Shown: positions 36,179 to 45,763, counted from the stretch's first letter. The stretch: DNA of 64,000 bases from PALSA-1296 sp037143335 (GCA_037143335.1 JBAWZA010000008.1:59133-123132); one strand, 5' to 3'. Made by a program: numbers and translations. Notes: generated from the letters alone by a model not told the origin.

Positions 36179-36199
36179 GGGAAAGTTTAGGAATAAAAA

Positions 36200-36532
36200 T
36201 TAAACTACATCGATTATCTTTGCGCGAGCTTCAGAAATAATTCTATCAGCCTCCGCTATCAAATCCTCTGCTCGCTGATATGCTTCATGCACGGCAGCGT
36301 TGGTCGTAGTCTTACCTTCAGAGATTAGATCTTCACCTGCCTCTTTTGCTCTGCGTAAGAGCGATGTAAAAGTAGAAGAAATATCTCCTACTTTTTCTGA
36401 TATATCTTCGCGGAGTTCCGCGCCTCGCTTGGGAGCATACAATAGCGCAAAAGCCGCACCGACAACTCCGCCGATGAGGGCGCCTGTTACAAATGATTGT
36501 ACTGACCCACCTGATGATCTATCTTCTGCCAT
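36200..36532 (-). CDS. YtxH domain-containing protein
   Basis: 110 aa from the ATG at 36532; an upstream in-frame start adds 15 residues without family similarity. The glycine-rich membrane segment GALIGGVVGAAFALLYAPKRGAELREDI is the YtxH signature (G.l.GaaaGlLfAPkkG.elR). It is followed by an amphipathic helical tail to the C-terminus (AEDLIAEADRIISEARAKII). It is encoded between the beta-CASP hydrolase and the DUF948 gene and likely works with the latter (inference from shared synteny). Confidence 0.87.
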   Translation of the reverse strand: MAEDRSSGGSVQSFVTGALIGGVVGAAFALLYAPKRGAELREDISEKVGDISSTFTSLLRRAKEAGEDLISEGKTTTNAAVHEAYQRAEDLIAEADRIISEARAKIIDVV

Positions 36533-36608
36533 AATTTCCGTTATATCTTCAATCTTATACTTATATACAACAAGCACTACTCATACGAGGTGCCTTAGGT
36601 TTCAACAA

Positions 36609-38000
36609 CTAATTTCCGAACAAATTATACCACTTCCCGTTTTCGGGTGCGCTGACCTTTGTTCCGGGGAAGGAATCGATGATTAACTCCGAGAATGCAT
36701 TCATTGCATCAGTATCACCATGTGTAAGAACGACGTGCTTGGGTTTCAGGCGTGCAACAATTTCCAAAAGTTCTTCACGCCGTGCATGGGCGCTGAACCT
36801 GAATCTTTCGATAGAACACCTGACTGGCACTTCCCTCTTCATTGATCCAAACTTAATTCGCTTCCCATGCTCAGCGTGTGAAACGACATAGCCAGGTGTG
36901 CGTGGATCTGTGTACCCGATAAAGCAAATCGAGAAATCTTTCTGTCGCAACCAACGCTGAGCAAGCATATAGCTTGAGGTACCAGTTTGCATCATACCAC
37001 TCGCTGCGAGAACGATGCTCGGAGTTTTGAAATACTTGCCACTAAATAACTCCTCGCGTCTCGGCAAATCCTTTTGTGGGATATCTTTTAGAATTTCTTC
37101 AGGACGTTGGCGCGAATCACTAAATGCAAACTTGTCATAAATATCAGCAATTCTTCTCCCCATCCCACCGGTGTAGATATCTACTTCAGGAATGCGTTTA
37201 TTTCTCATACCATCCCAAATCATCGCAAGTGCTTCTTGCATCTTACCAAGCGCAAACACAGGGATTAGTACAGAGCCGCCGCCTTCCAATGTCTTTGTTA
37301 AAGATGCTTCAAGTCGCTCAAGTTCTTTTTCGCGAGTCTGGCTGAGATAGGCATCGGCTTTGCCATTAGTGCATTCGGTTACAACGACGTCAACTGGCTC
37401 GCTCGGCAAATCTGCACCACCTATGAGATACTGTGAATGCAACGACGTATCGCCCGTATGAAAAAGTCGTTTGCCATTGTACTCGAGCAGAAGACCGACA
37501 GCGCCGAGTATGTGACCGCTCTTGTGGAAGGTGCACTTTATTTGCTTGGATGACTCCGAGCTATCATTGAGAAAAAAAGTATTATTAATTCTTCTTGGTT
37601 CGATATTTCTGAGAATCTCATCGAGCTTATCTTCTGTGTAATTGGTCAGTCGCTCAATTACTTCAGCAGGGTGTTGCCTCGGAAGCAAACTGGAAGAATT
37701 TCCTAACATCACTTTTGCGATCTCAGTCGTTTCAGGTGTTGCAATGACTCGCGATTGCGGTTGCGATTGCAACAGGAAAGGCACACCACCAAGATGATCG
37801 GTATGTGCATGGGTGATAATGAATGAATCTACACTATCGGGGTCGAGTAATTGCGCTTGTGGGAATGCATCCCAGCCTGTTTTTTCGGGATGCAACCCTG
37901 CATCAACGAGGAGGCCAAAGCCGCCAATTTTGTAGAAATATGAGTTCGCGCCAATTTCTCGCGCGCCGCCTAATGCTAAAAATTGAATCTGTTCAGCCAA
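36609..38000 (-). CDS. MBL-fold beta-CASP RNA-processing-type hydrolase
   Basis: 463 aa. The metallo-beta-lactamase core has HAHTDHLGG (motif 2, ~65-73), SGHILGAVG and HTGDTS, with a later GD/TEC motif. The inserted beta-CASP domain shows 'VLIPVFALGKMQEALAMIWDGM' and 'SIVLAASGMMQTG'. C-terminal motifs B and C are 'RFRFSAHARREELLEIV' and 'PKHVVLTHGD'. This is the CPSF73/YSH1-like branch of RNA endonucleases/exonucleases rather than RNase J (no J-specific C-domain). The start is TTG at 38000. It ends TAG, with TAA 16 codons on. It lies 76 bp upstream of the YtxH gene. Confidence 0.9.
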   Translation of the reverse strand: MAEQIQFLALGGAREIGANSYFYKIGGFGLLVDAGLHPEKTGWDAFPQAQLLDPDSVDSFIITHAHTDHLGGVPFLLQSQPQSRVIATPETTEIAKVMLGNSSSLLPRQHPAEVIERLTNYTEDKLDEILRNIEPRRINNTFFLNDSSESSKQIKCTFHKSGHILGAVGLLLEYNGKRLFHTGDTSLHSQYLIGGADLPSEPVDVVVTECTNGKADAYLSQTREKELERLEASLTKTLEGGGSVLIPVFALGKMQEALAMIWDGMRNKRIPEVDIYTGGMGRRIADIYDKFAFSDSRQRPEEILKDIPQKDLPRREELFSGKYFKTPSIVLAASGMMQTGTSSYMLAQRWLRQKDFSICFIGYTDPRTPGYVVSHAEHGKRIKFGSMKREVPVRCSIERFRFSAHARREELLEIVARLKPKHVVLTHGDTDAMNAFSELIIDSFPGTKVSAPENGKWYNLFGN

Positions 38001-38099
38001 GTGTTTCGTTCTTTGAACGCCCGGTACATGTTTAGGTAGAGAGACGGGCGTATTTTAACTCGATCAAGTCCAATTTAACACTGCCGATTCATCGAAGAG

Positions 38100-39149
38100 T
38101 TGCAAGAGACCAATTTACATCCAATAGAGCAGAGTGTTGACCGCTCCGATCAGAAACAGAAAAACCTGAAACGGTTGCTTTTGCTGTTGGCTACGCTGAT
38201 AGAAGTGCTTTCCTTTTGTGCACTGACTAATGCCCGATATTTTGGGCAAGGGCTTGAACCGCAATTTTTTCGGTTTACGAGTAATAGTGATATTTTCTCT
38301 AATGCCCTATTTTTCTTCACCCTTTTCTTCCTCGTACGAGGATTGTTGCATTCGGTGAGAATTAGTACCCAGCGTATTATCATCCTGGTTGTTAGCGGGT
38401 TTATTATTTTCTGGATTACACTTGGTGCAAAGAACTTTGAAGTTGGCGAATTTCCTCGAATTGCCTCAATCACCTTTATCTTGTTACGTGCAGCATATTT
38501 GTCACTACTAATCCCTCGAAAAGAATATCAATTTTCCAAGATTATGGGAGCGATTAGAGTCCTCAAGAATACGCTCATTGTCTTCGCTTCGGCGGTTCTT
38601 TTCACATTTGTTTTTACTTTTACCTACGAGGTAACTTCGGACTTCAACGATATGCGCAGGTTCGATGCCGATGGAGGGGTCATACTCGGAGCGGCGGTAT
38701 GGCATGGGAATGAACATGGCGAACGCGCAAGCCCAACTCTGGCTGAGCGAATTCGAGTTGGAGCTGAACTCATCCACCAAAATGTCGTACCAAAATTAGT
38801 TACGACAGGTTCAAATGCCATTGGCGAGAAAGCTGAAAGTGAAATCGCAAAAAGCGAATTGATTGGTAAAGGAGTGGATGAGACCAAGATTACTGCTGAA
38901 ACGAAATCACATTCTACATTGAGTCAAATTCTTTATATGCGCAATGAGCTTATGACAAAGCAAGGTTGGAAGAAATTTATCGTCGTGAGCGATCAATACC
39001 ACCTTGCACGAGTTTTAGAAATGTGCAAATTCAATGGACTCGATGCGATCGGCACTCCCTCGGGCATCAAACAGCCAGCCCTCGATCTGGCATATTACCG
39101 CCTTCGCGAAAGTGTGGCTCTGTTAGCGTACTGGATTTTGGGGAAATGA
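38100..39149 (+). CDS. YdcF/SanA-like (DUF218) membrane protein
   Basis: 349 aa. The N-terminal half holds about five hydrophobic segments (~23-45, 65-85, 93-112, 118-138, 155-178). The C-terminal DUF218 domain (~190-345) shows GGVILGAAVWHGNEHGE, 'LAERIRVGAELI', 'LVTTGSNAIGEKAESEIAKSELIGKGV', 'KSHSTLSQILYMRNEL' and 'KFIVVSDQYHLARVLEMC'. These are the GG-V-LG, TG and S-QYHL-R motifs of the ElyC/SanA/YdcF family, linked to envelope integrity. The start is a TTG with no better codon nearby. It ends TGA. Confidence 0.83.
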   Translation: MQETNLHPIEQSVDRSDQKQKNLKRLLLLLATLIEVLSFCALTNARYFGQGLEPQFFRFTSNSDIFSNALFFFTLFFLVRGLLHSVRISTQRIIILVVSGFIIFWITLGAKNFEVGEFPRIASITFILLRAAYLSLLIPRKEYQFSKIMGAIRVLKNTLIVFASAVLFTFVFTFTYEVTSDFNDMRRFDADGGVILGAAVWHGNEHGERASPTLAERIRVGAELIHQNVVPKLVTTGSNAIGEKAESEIAKSELIGKGVDETKITAETKSHSTLSQILYMRNELMTKQGWKKFIVVSDQYHLARVLEMCKFNGLDAIGTPSGIKQPALDLAYYRLRESVALLAYWILGK

Positions 39150-39321
39150 GGCGGAAAATCCAGGCCTCAGATTTCTTTTCTGCGACTGATTCTGGCGGAA
39201 CGTGAACTGCCACTCATTTCGTTTTAGCGGAAATTGCTGGTATGAAACAGGAAACTCACACCTGAGTTGTCGCGGCGTTTCTGCCTTTTTCTCATTATAT
39301 TTCTTACTTGTCACGAAGGAA

Positions 39322-40533
39322 ATGTCCGCAGCTGAAACCACCGCTACCACCAAGTCAATTCATACTAATGGCAAAATTTCGGATGCTCTCGCAAATTCCG
39401 AATCCTCAACCAACCCCGAATTATTCGACCTCATCCGTTCGAAGGATCATGAGCAAGTAGTTTTCTGCTCGGATAAAGCCTCCGGCCTGAAGGCAATCAT
39501 CGCTGTTCATAACACCACATTAGGACCAGCATTGGGTGGTGCAAGAATGTGGACGTATGTTAGCGATGCTGATGCACTTAATGATGTACTTCGCCTATCA
39601 AGAGGTATGACTTATAAAGCCGCTGCTGCTGGACTGAACTTAGGTGGTGGAAAAGCTGTCATCATCGGCGATCCGCACACTCAAAAAACTGAACAACTAT
39701 TCCGTGCTTTCGGAAGATTTATTGAGGGTCTTGGTGGTCGTTACATCACAGCCGAAGATGTTGGCACAAGTGTCAACGATATGGTTCATATCTTCCATGA
39801 GACGAAGTACGTTACCGGTATTCCATTCGAGCTTGGCGGTTCTGGCGACCCATCTCCGGTTACTGCGTACGGCTCATTCTGCGGAATCAAAGCTTGTGCA
39901 AATGTTCGTTATGGTAATGATTCGTTAGAAGGCAAGCGGATTGTGATTCAAGGCGCAGGGCACGTGGCGTCTGTGCTTGCAAAACATTTATGCGATGCTG
40001 GTGCAAAAGTATTCATTACTGATATATACGCCGACAAGGCGAATCATGTAGCCAAAGAAACTGGCGCAACGGTGATTTCGCCTGAAGAGGTATTCGATAC
40101 CGCGTGTGATATATTCGCACCCGCTGCTCTAGGTGGTGTTATCAACGATGCCTCGATTGCAAAACTGAAATGCGACATCATTGCCGGTCCCGCCAATAAT
40201 CAATTAGCTGATGAAGAAAAACATTCAAAGGAGTTGGCTACTCGTGGAATTCTGTATGCTCCAGACTATGTAATCAATGCCGGTGGCTTAATCAACGTTG
40301 CAAGCGAACTCGAAGGTTACTCTCAAACACGTGCGCTTCGCCAAGCGGAGAACATTTATAATACGTTGAAGAAAGTACTCACCCGCTCGTCAGAACTTGG
40401 CATCACGACCAACGAAGCCGCTAACCATGTTGTCGAAGAACGCCTCGCTGCTATTTCCTCAACAAAACGTATATACGCTTCTCAATCAAAGTTCTCAGGT
40501 CGCTATGGCGAATTCTGGAAGCGTAATGATTGA
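39322..40533 (+). CDS. Leucine/glutamate-type amino-acid dehydrogenase
   Basis: 403 aa from ATG 39322, chosen for the AAGGA ribosome binding site and because upstream in-frame sequence is not family-like. The dimerisation/catalytic domain has GPALGGARMW, 'RLSRGMTYKAAAAGLNLGGGKAVIIGDP' (pieces; the catalytic Lys lies in MTYKAAAAG or GGGKAVI) and 'ITAEDVGTSV'. The NAD-binding domain shows VIQGAGHVASVLAKHL and 'IAGPANNQLADE', then 'YAPDYVINAGGLINVASE'. It fits leucine/valine/phenylalanine dehydrogenases better than hexameric GDH; the exact substrate is uncertain. An N-terminal ~28-residue Ser/Thr-rich extension is unusual. Confidence 0.9.
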   Translation: MSAAETTATTKSIHTNGKISDALANSESSTNPELFDLIRSKDHEQVVFCSDKASGLKAIIAVHNTTLGPALGGARMWTYVSDADALNDVLRLSRGMTYKAAAAGLNLGGGKAVIIGDPHTQKTEQLFRAFGRFIEGLGGRYITAEDVGTSVNDMVHIFHETKYVTGIPFELGGSGDPSPVTAYGSFCGIKACANVRYGNDSLEGKRIVIQGAGHVASVLAKHLCDAGAKVFITDIYADKANHVAKETGATVISPEEVFDTACDIFAPAALGGVINDASIAKLKCDIIAGPANNQLADEEKHSKELATRGILYAPDYVINAGGLINVASELEGYSQTRALRQAENIYNTLKKVLTRSSELGITTNEAANHVVEERLAAISSTKRIYASQSKFSGRYGEFWKRND

Positions 40534-40564
40534 TGCTATTTATCGTTCGTTTGGGTTTGAGAAC

Positions 40565-41170
40565 CTATAAAATTATTTTTGAGAGAATATTCCCTTCGCC
40601 ATCTATCTCGTAGATGATGGGTTCCGCATTGGGTATATTCAATTCAACAACTTCTTCCTTGGAAAGTTTGTCAAGCTCCATTACTATCGCACGCAATGAA
40701 TTACCGTGAGCTGATATCAAGACATTTTTTCCCTGCTTTACAATCGGCATTATCGCTTCAATAAAATACGGTAACGTTCGTGCAGCTGTATCCTTTAGGC
40801 TCTCTCCGTTTGGTGGTGGTATATCATAACTTCTCCGCCATATTTTGACCTGATCGGTGCCATATTTTTCTGCCGTCTCCGCCTTATTTAATCCTTGAAG
40901 ATCACCATACATGCGTTCGTTCAAAGCGGCATCCTTCACAACTGGCACAAGTTCCTGGTCAGCTCCCCTCAGAGCTTCAGTGAGCGTATCAATGGCGCGG
41001 ATTAGCACAGAGGTGAATGCAATGTCAATTGGAATCTCTTTGAGTAACTTCCCTGCCTCGAGCGCGTCTTTCTTCCCTTTTTCGGTAAGTCCAATATCCA
41101 CCCAACCTGTGAAACGGTTTTCGGAATTCCATTCAGATTCGCCATGGCGCAAAAGAATCAGTTTTGCCAT
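40565..41170 (-). CDS. gpmA: 2,3-bisphosphoglycerate-dependent phosphoglycerate mutase
   Basis: 201 aa, the short dPGM form (E. coli GpmA is about 250). The catalytic histidine motif LRHGESEWN is at ~8-16, followed by NRFTGWVDIGLTEKG, 'TSVLIRAIDTL', 'LNERMYGDLQGLNKAE', 'SYDIPPPNGESLKDTAAR' and the second catalytic His in ISAHGNSLRAIV. It interconverts 3- and 2-phosphoglycerate in glycolysis. It starts 20 bp after mreD and so appears to be the last gene of the mreBCD transcript, where rodA/pbp2 genes often sit. It ends TAG. Confidence 0.95.
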   Translation of the reverse strand: MAKLILLRHGESEWNSENRFTGWVDIGLTEKGKKDALEAGKLLKEIPIDIAFTSVLIRAIDTLTEALRGADQELVPVVKDAALNERMYGDLQGLNKAETAEKYGTDQVKIWRRSYDIPPPNGESLKDTAARTLPYFIEAIMPIVKQGKNVLISAHGNSLRAIVMELDKLSKEEVVELNIPNAEPIIYEIDGEGNILSKIIL

Positions 41171-41190
41171 AATGTATTTCTAAGAGTTTT

Positions 41191-41673
41191 CTAATAAAGT
41201 GTTTGTCTGGACCAATAGTACATTGGCACAACTGCGAGAATCACTGTGTATAATGTCCCCGGTCCCCCGTGATCGGTTACGTATGTGAAAAAATTCAGTC
41301 CGCTTCCGGCGGTAAAAAAGAAATAGTAAACCAGATTAGAAATGAGGCATGCACCAAAGACGAAAAGTAAAAAGGGCCAATTCCGCAATCGTTGCTTGAC
41401 ACTTTCGTCATTGAAAAAGTAGCCTAAGAGAAACCCAGCAAGCGTGTAGGAAAGAGCATGTGCCCCGAGAGTCCCACTCGAAAGAATATCAACCAGAAGT
41501 CCAACCACAAATCCTGCAATTTGTGCAGACAACTGTCCACGTGTAATCACTGTGTATGCAAGAAAAATTACGACAAGATCAGGCGCGGCTCCGCCAATAG
41601 ATACAAGCCGACTGGAGAGTACTTGTACGATAACCAAGACCAACGCAATCGAGGATTCAATGAGGTATGGCAT
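41191..41673 (-). CDS. mreD: Rod shape-determining protein MreD
   Basis: 160 aa inner-membrane protein with five hydrophobic segments (~5-25, 30-48, 52-72, 78-92, 105-125, 138-155). The family pattern is present: VVIFLAYTVITRGQLSAQIAGFVVGLLVDILSSGTLGAHALSYTLAGF (in pieces, 'GFVVGLLVDILSSGTLGAHAL' is diagnostic). It works with MreB and MreC in the elongasome. It lies 8 bp after mreC. It ends TAG; readthrough would end at TGA just inside gpmA. Confidence 0.9.
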   Translation of the reverse strand: MPYLIESSIALVLVIVQVLSSRLVSIGGAAPDLVVIFLAYTVITRGQLSAQIAGFVVGLLVDILSSGTLGAHALSYTLAGFLLGYFFNDESVKQRLRNWPFLLFVFGACLISNLVYYFFFTAGSGLNFFTYVTDHGGPGTLYTVILAVVPMYYWSRQTLY

Positions 41674-41681
41674 CGTTATTG

Positions 41682-42557
41682 CTATCGTTTAGTCTTAGGG
41701 TTAACCATCGTACTCTTCTTAGCATCATCAATGGCTTTAGTTTCGAGTGTCGCTTTCTCTAACTCAAGTGCTTCATCTTTGAGGACGACATAGCAGTGCT
41801 CGATATGAAATGGGTGTGCAGCAGGGGTGACATATATTTTTCTGAATAAGGAGTTTTGTTCGGTTTCAATTTTAGTTATCACGCCAATAGGAACCTCAGA
41901 CGGGAAAAAAGTCGAGTACTCACTTGTAACTACTTGATCGCCTTCGCGGACATCTAGTGCCTTTGGCACATTGCGAACGACAAGTTCATCAGTGCCTTCC
42001 CAGCCCAGTATCCCATCAACTCTGGTTCGCACCATCTTCACAGCGATTCGCATATCACGGTTGAATAACCCTTCTACTAAACTGAATCCACTACTTGTAG
42101 AATACACTTTGCCGACAAGGCCTGCATCGGTTATTACCGCCATAGATTTTCGTATTCCAGCTGATTCACCTGCCGAGAGTGTAATCATATTTCGTTCACC
42201 GACTGAAGTTTTACCGACGATTTCAGTTGGCAACAATTTCCAGTTTCTTAAGGGTTTGAATGCAAGCAGTTTTCGAAGTTCTTCATTTTCTCCTTTTGCT
42301 CGGCGGAATTGCGCTAATTCAGATGAAAGTAGAATGTTTTGCTTGCGAAGTTCTTCATTTTCTGATCCCAGGGTGAAAGGGTTAGGCACCCAAGAATAAA
42401 GCGATTGAAGTGAACCGACGAGAATAGCAGTCGCGGCTCTCAGAGGTTGGACCTCATTCGAGCGAGAGAGCGCCATGAAGAAAAATGAAAGGAACACCAG
42501 GAGCCCAAGGATGAAGTACTCTTTAAACAGCAGAAATAAATTCAACAGTCTCCGCAT
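41682..42557 (-). CDS. mreC: Rod shape-determining protein MreC
   Basis: 291 aa. One N-terminal transmembrane helix (FLLFKEYFILGLLVFLSFFFM) is followed by a short coiled coil (~62-95, 'ENEELRKQNILLSSELAQFR') and the two MreC beta-domains (~100-270; 'PTEIVGKTSVGERNMITLSAG', 'GLVGKVYSTSSGFSLVEGL', 'GILGWEGTDELVVRNVP', 'GDQVVTSEYSTFFPSEVPIG'). The periplasmic protein links MreB filaments to the wall-synthesis enzymes. It lies 22 bp after mreB and 8 bp before mreD. It ends TAG CAA TAA. Confidence 0.94.
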   Translation of the reverse strand: MRRLLNLFLLFKEYFILGLLVFLSFFFMALSRSNEVQPLRAATAILVGSLQSLYSWVPNPFTLGSENEELRKQNILLSSELAQFRRAKGENEELRKLLAFKPLRNWKLLPTEIVGKTSVGERNMITLSAGESAGIRKSMAVITDAGLVGKVYSTSSGFSLVEGLFNRDMRIAVKMVRTRVDGILGWEGTDELVVRNVPKALDVREGDQVVTSEYSTFFPSEVPIGVITKIETEQNSLFRKIYVTPAAHPFHIEHCYVVLKDEALELEKATLETKAIDDAKKSTMVNPKTKR

Positions 42558-42579
42558 GTTCTATTCCTACTCAAAAAGA

Positions 42580-43599
42580 TTAATAGCGCTTGCCCTTGAG
42601 TAACACTTTCATAAACTTTGGCAGATCTTCGAGTACTTTGCCAGTGCCACGCACAACGGCGGTTAATGGATCCTCTGCAACATGAACTGGAAGGTTTGTC
42701 TCCAAACGAAGGCGTTCATCCAAGCCTTTAAGTAGAGCACCACCACCAGAGAGCATCATTCCCCTATCAAGAATATCGGCGGATAATTCCGGAGGAGTCC
42801 GTTCGAGGCTTCGCTTCACTGCTTCGACAATTTGATTCACTGGTTCAGCAAGAGCTTGGCGAACTTCGATCGAACTAACTTCAATTGTTTTTGGAATTCC
42901 GGCGACCATGTCGCGACCTTTTACTTCTACCATTAACTCTTCTTCGAGTGGCATCGCACTGCCGACCTGACACTTAATCAATTCAGCGGTACGTTCACCG
43001 ATAAGCATGTTGTAATTTTTCTTAAAGAATAATACAACAGCATCGGAGAGTTCATCGCCAGCAACACGAAGTGATTCTTGATTCACAATACCACTGAGCG
43101 CAATAACTGCAATCTCCGTTGTACCACCGCCAATATCAATAATGATATTACCAACTGGTGCGTCAACATCCAAACCAATTCCAATAGCTGCGGCCATCGG
43201 CTCGCTAATTAAATGCACTTCTTTCGCACCAGCGTGCTCAGCTGAATCACGTACAGCTCTTTTTTCAACTTCGGTGATGCCACTTGGAACACTAATAATA
43301 ATTCTCCGCGACGGAAGCCACGATGGATGCACTTTCCGAATCAATTGACGAAGCATCCCTTCTGCGATTTCAAAATCGGCTATAACTCCGTCTTTCATCG
43401 GACGTATTGTCTGGATGTCTCGGTGAGTTCTGCCAAGCATAGCTTGAGCTTCGCGTCCGATTGCGATAAGTTTTTTTGTCGTCGTATCGTAGGCGACTAT
43501 CGAAGGTTCATTTAAGACAATGCCCTTACCCTTCATATAGATCAAGGTATTGGCAGTCCCTAAGTCAATTGCAATATCGGCGCTGAAAAGATTTAACAT
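42580..43599 (-). CDS. mreB: Rod shape-determining protein MreB (bacterial actin)
   Basis: 339 aa. Actin-fold motifs are intact: phosphate-1 IAIDLGTANTLIY, phosphate-2 IIDIGGGTTEIAVI, adenosine motif MMLSGGGALLKGLD, and connecting motifs 'GREAQAMLGRTHRDIQTIRPMKDGVIADF'. It polymerises on the inner membrane and directs lateral wall synthesis, which indicates a rod-shaped (or ancestrally rod) cell. It starts 30 bp after purH and heads mreBCD-gpmA. Confidence 0.98.
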   Translation of the reverse strand: MLNLFSADIAIDLGTANTLIYMKGKGIVLNEPSIVAYDTTTKKLIAIGREAQAMLGRTHRDIQTIRPMKDGVIADFEIAEGMLRQLIRKVHPSWLPSRRIIISVPSGITEVEKRAVRDSAEHAGAKEVHLISEPMAAAIGIGLDVDAPVGNIIIDIGGGTTEIAVIALSGIVNQESLRVAGDELSDAVVLFFKKNYNMLIGERTAELIKCQVGSAMPLEEELMVEVKGRDMVAGIPKTIEVSSIEVRQALAEPVNQIVEAVKRSLERTPPELSADILDRGMMLSGGGALLKGLDERLRLETNLPVHVAEDPLTAVVRGTGKVLEDLPKFMKVLLKGKRY

Positions 43600-43629
43600 C
43601 TTGAATACGTAGAAAAAAACAAATTTTGA

Positions 43630-45165
43630 TTAATGGCGGAAATGTCTCATCCCAGTCATTACGAGTGAGATATTTCTATCGGATGCTACTTGAATGACTT
43701 CGTTATCACGAACTGATCCACCCGGTTCTATGACAGCAATCGCACCGGCATCGGCAGCTTCAAGTAATCCGTCGGCGAAAGGAAAAAAAGCATCGCTCGC
43801 GACAAGTGATCCTGCCGTCGAATGTCCAAAACGTTTGGCATTCGCAACAGCTAAGCGGCTGGAAGCTACTCTTGAAGTTTGGCCACAACCTATTCCAATC
43901 GTACGAGCGAACCCATTTTCCGTAACGGCATAAACAATTGCATTGCTCTTTACGTGCTTACAAATTTTCCACGCAAATAGTAAACCACTCTGTTCTTCTG
44001 TTGAAGCTCTACGTGAGGTTACTGACTTCATTTCTGAATCGGCGGATAACTTTGTATCTATTTCTTGTTCCAATGTGCCGCCAAGAATCGTCCTAATTTC
44101 AGAGCCTCGGTTACTCAGCTCGAAGAGGGTTTTCCTATCAAAACACAGGAGTCTTCGGTCTTTTTTCTTTTGGAGAATAGTTAACGCCTTCTCATCGAAT
44201 GACGGCGCCAAAATTACTTCGCTAAAGAATTCATTGATGCGAAGTGCTAACTCTTCTGAGCATGGCCTATTCATTACAATAATTCCACCGAACGGGCTTT
44301 CCGTATCAGTTGCATAAGCCCGTTCGAATGCCTCCAAGACTGACGTGCCCTCGGCAATTCCACACGGATTTGTATGCTTGATAATACCAACAACAGATTT
44401 CTCGGAATCAAGAAATTCGCCGATCAACTGCAGTGCTGCTGATGAATCAAGATAATTATTATAGGAAAGCTCTTTGCCCCATATTTGATGGTAGAGTACA
44501 TCAATTTCTTTCCCCTGAACTGTTGCATGTTGTTGCGGATTTTCTCCGTAGCGCAGAACATTCTTTTTACTGCCACTGAAATAATTCGCAATTGCGCGAT
44601 CATAGATAGCAACATGTTCAAAAGCCTCTCCGGCTAGCTCTAGCCGTGATTGCAAACTTATCGAGCCGTCTGCGTGCGTGAACTCTTTAATAAATTTAGC
44701 ATACTGAATTGGACTTGTCAGTAATACAACCGCTTCATAATTTTTCCCTGCACTCCTGAGCATTGCAGGTCCACCTATATCAATATTCTCAATAATCTCT
44801 TCATGTGTCACACCTGTTTTTGCGACAGTAGCTTCGAACGGATATAAATTCACGACCAACAAATCAATCGGTGGAGTATTATTAGCAGATGCTTGTTGAA
44901 CATGCTCTGGTATATCCCGACGAAAAAGTAAACCACCGTGAATGACAGGATGCAAGGTCTTCACTCTTCCATCCATCATCTCAGGGAAGTGAGTTAACTC
45001 TGAAACACTCGTAACATCAAATCCATGTTCGTGCAAGAATTTTTCAGTCCCACCTGTGGAGTATAGCTTGACGTCTTGCGAAGCCAATGCTGTGCATAAC
45101 TCAGCCAACCCAGTTTTATCCGATACACTGATGACAGCGGTTTTGATTTGGATTTGATTATTCAT
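43630..45165 (-). CDS. purH: Bifunctional AICAR transformylase / IMP cyclohydrolase PurH
   Basis: 511 aa, standard length. The N-terminal MGS-like IMP cyclohydrolase domain (~1-150) has 'SVSDKTGLAELCTALASQDVKLYSTGGT', 'FPEMMDGRVKTLHPVIHGGLL' and 'NLYPFEATVAKTG'. The C-terminal transformylase has 'LRYGENPQQHA', 'IIKHTNPCGIAEG', 'RAYATDTESPFGG' (K-H active-site pair present) and 'SDAFFPFADGLLEAADAGAIAVIEPGGS'. It catalyses the last two steps of IMP synthesis using formyl-THF. Its ATG overlaps the purN 3' end by 8 bp, so the two are translationally coupled. Confidence 0.98.
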   Translation of the reverse strand: MNNQIQIKTAVISVSDKTGLAELCTALASQDVKLYSTGGTEKFLHEHGFDVTSVSELTHFPEMMDGRVKTLHPVIHGGLLFRRDIPEHVQQASANNTPPIDLLVVNLYPFEATVAKTGVTHEEIIENIDIGGPAMLRSAGKNYEAVVLLTSPIQYAKFIKEFTHADGSISLQSRLELAGEAFEHVAIYDRAIANYFSGSKKNVLRYGENPQQHATVQGKEIDVLYHQIWGKELSYNNYLDSSAALQLIGEFLDSEKSVVGIIKHTNPCGIAEGTSVLEAFERAYATDTESPFGGIIVMNRPCSEELALRINEFFSEVILAPSFDEKALTILQKKKDRRLLCFDRKTLFELSNRGSEIRTILGGTLEQEIDTKLSADSEMKSVTSRRASTEEQSGLLFAWKICKHVKSNAIVYAVTENGFARTIGIGCGQTSRVASSRLAVANAKRFGHSTAGSLVASDAFFPFADGLLEAADAGAIAVIEPGGSVRDNEVIQVASDRNISLVMTGMRHFRH

Positions 45166-45763
45166 TGATAACTTTAGAAATCGAAATGATTTGTTGAATC
45201 GCTATCGGTAATATTTCGTGCTCTAAGATTCTCACTCGCTCTGACAATAACTCCGGTGTATCAGTTTCTAAGACTTCGCACTTTTTTTGCAAGATAATTT
45301 CGCCAGAATCGAATTCATGTTCAACAAAATGTACAGTCGCACCCGATACTTTATTACCTGAAGCAAGCACTGCACGATGGACATGTAATCCATACATTCC
45401 TTGTCCCCCAAAGTCAGGTAATAAAGCAGGGTGTATATTGATGATCCTCTTGTGATACTTTGCGATCACAATGTCAGGTAGTAATTTCATGTACCCAGCG
45501 AGCACAATCAGATCAATGTGAAACCTCTCGAATGCGTTCAAAAGCTCATTCTCAAATTTTGTCTGATCATCCCCTGCGACTAAAAGCGAGATATGAACTG
45601 ACGGAATTCCTCGTTCGCGTGCAAATTCTATTGCACCTGACTTTGAATTATTCGAAATGACAAGTGATATTTCAACATCCGTCAGCTTTCCCGATGCAAT
45701 AGCATGGTAGATAGCTCTTAGGTTAGATCCTTGACCAGATGCCAAAACGGCAAGTCGCAACAA
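45158..45763 (-). CDS. purN: Phosphoribosylglycinamide formyltransferase PurN
   Basis: 201 aa. Motifs: 'LASGQGSNLRAI' (phosphate-binding loop), 'VLAGYMKLLP' and 'RIINIHPALLPDFGGQGMYG', carrying the Asn and His of the catalytic triad. 'SGATVHFVEHEFDSGEIILQ' provides the Asp. It transfers formyl from 10-formyl-THF to GAR, step 3 of purine synthesis. The start is one of two tandem TTG codons (45763 or 45760). It overlaps purH by 8 bp. The 179-bp gap to rpoD upstream contains only a weak hairpin (45913-45926). Confidence 0.95.
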   Translation of the reverse strand: MLRLAVLASGQGSNLRAIYHAIASGKLTDVEISLVISNNSKSGAIEFARERGIPSVHISLLVAGDDQTKFENELLNAFERFHIDLIVLAGYMKLLPDIVIAKYHKRIINIHPALLPDFGGQGMYGLHVHRAVLASGNKVSGATVHFVEHEFDSGEIILQKKCEVLETDTPELLSERVRILEHEILPIAIQQIISISKVINE

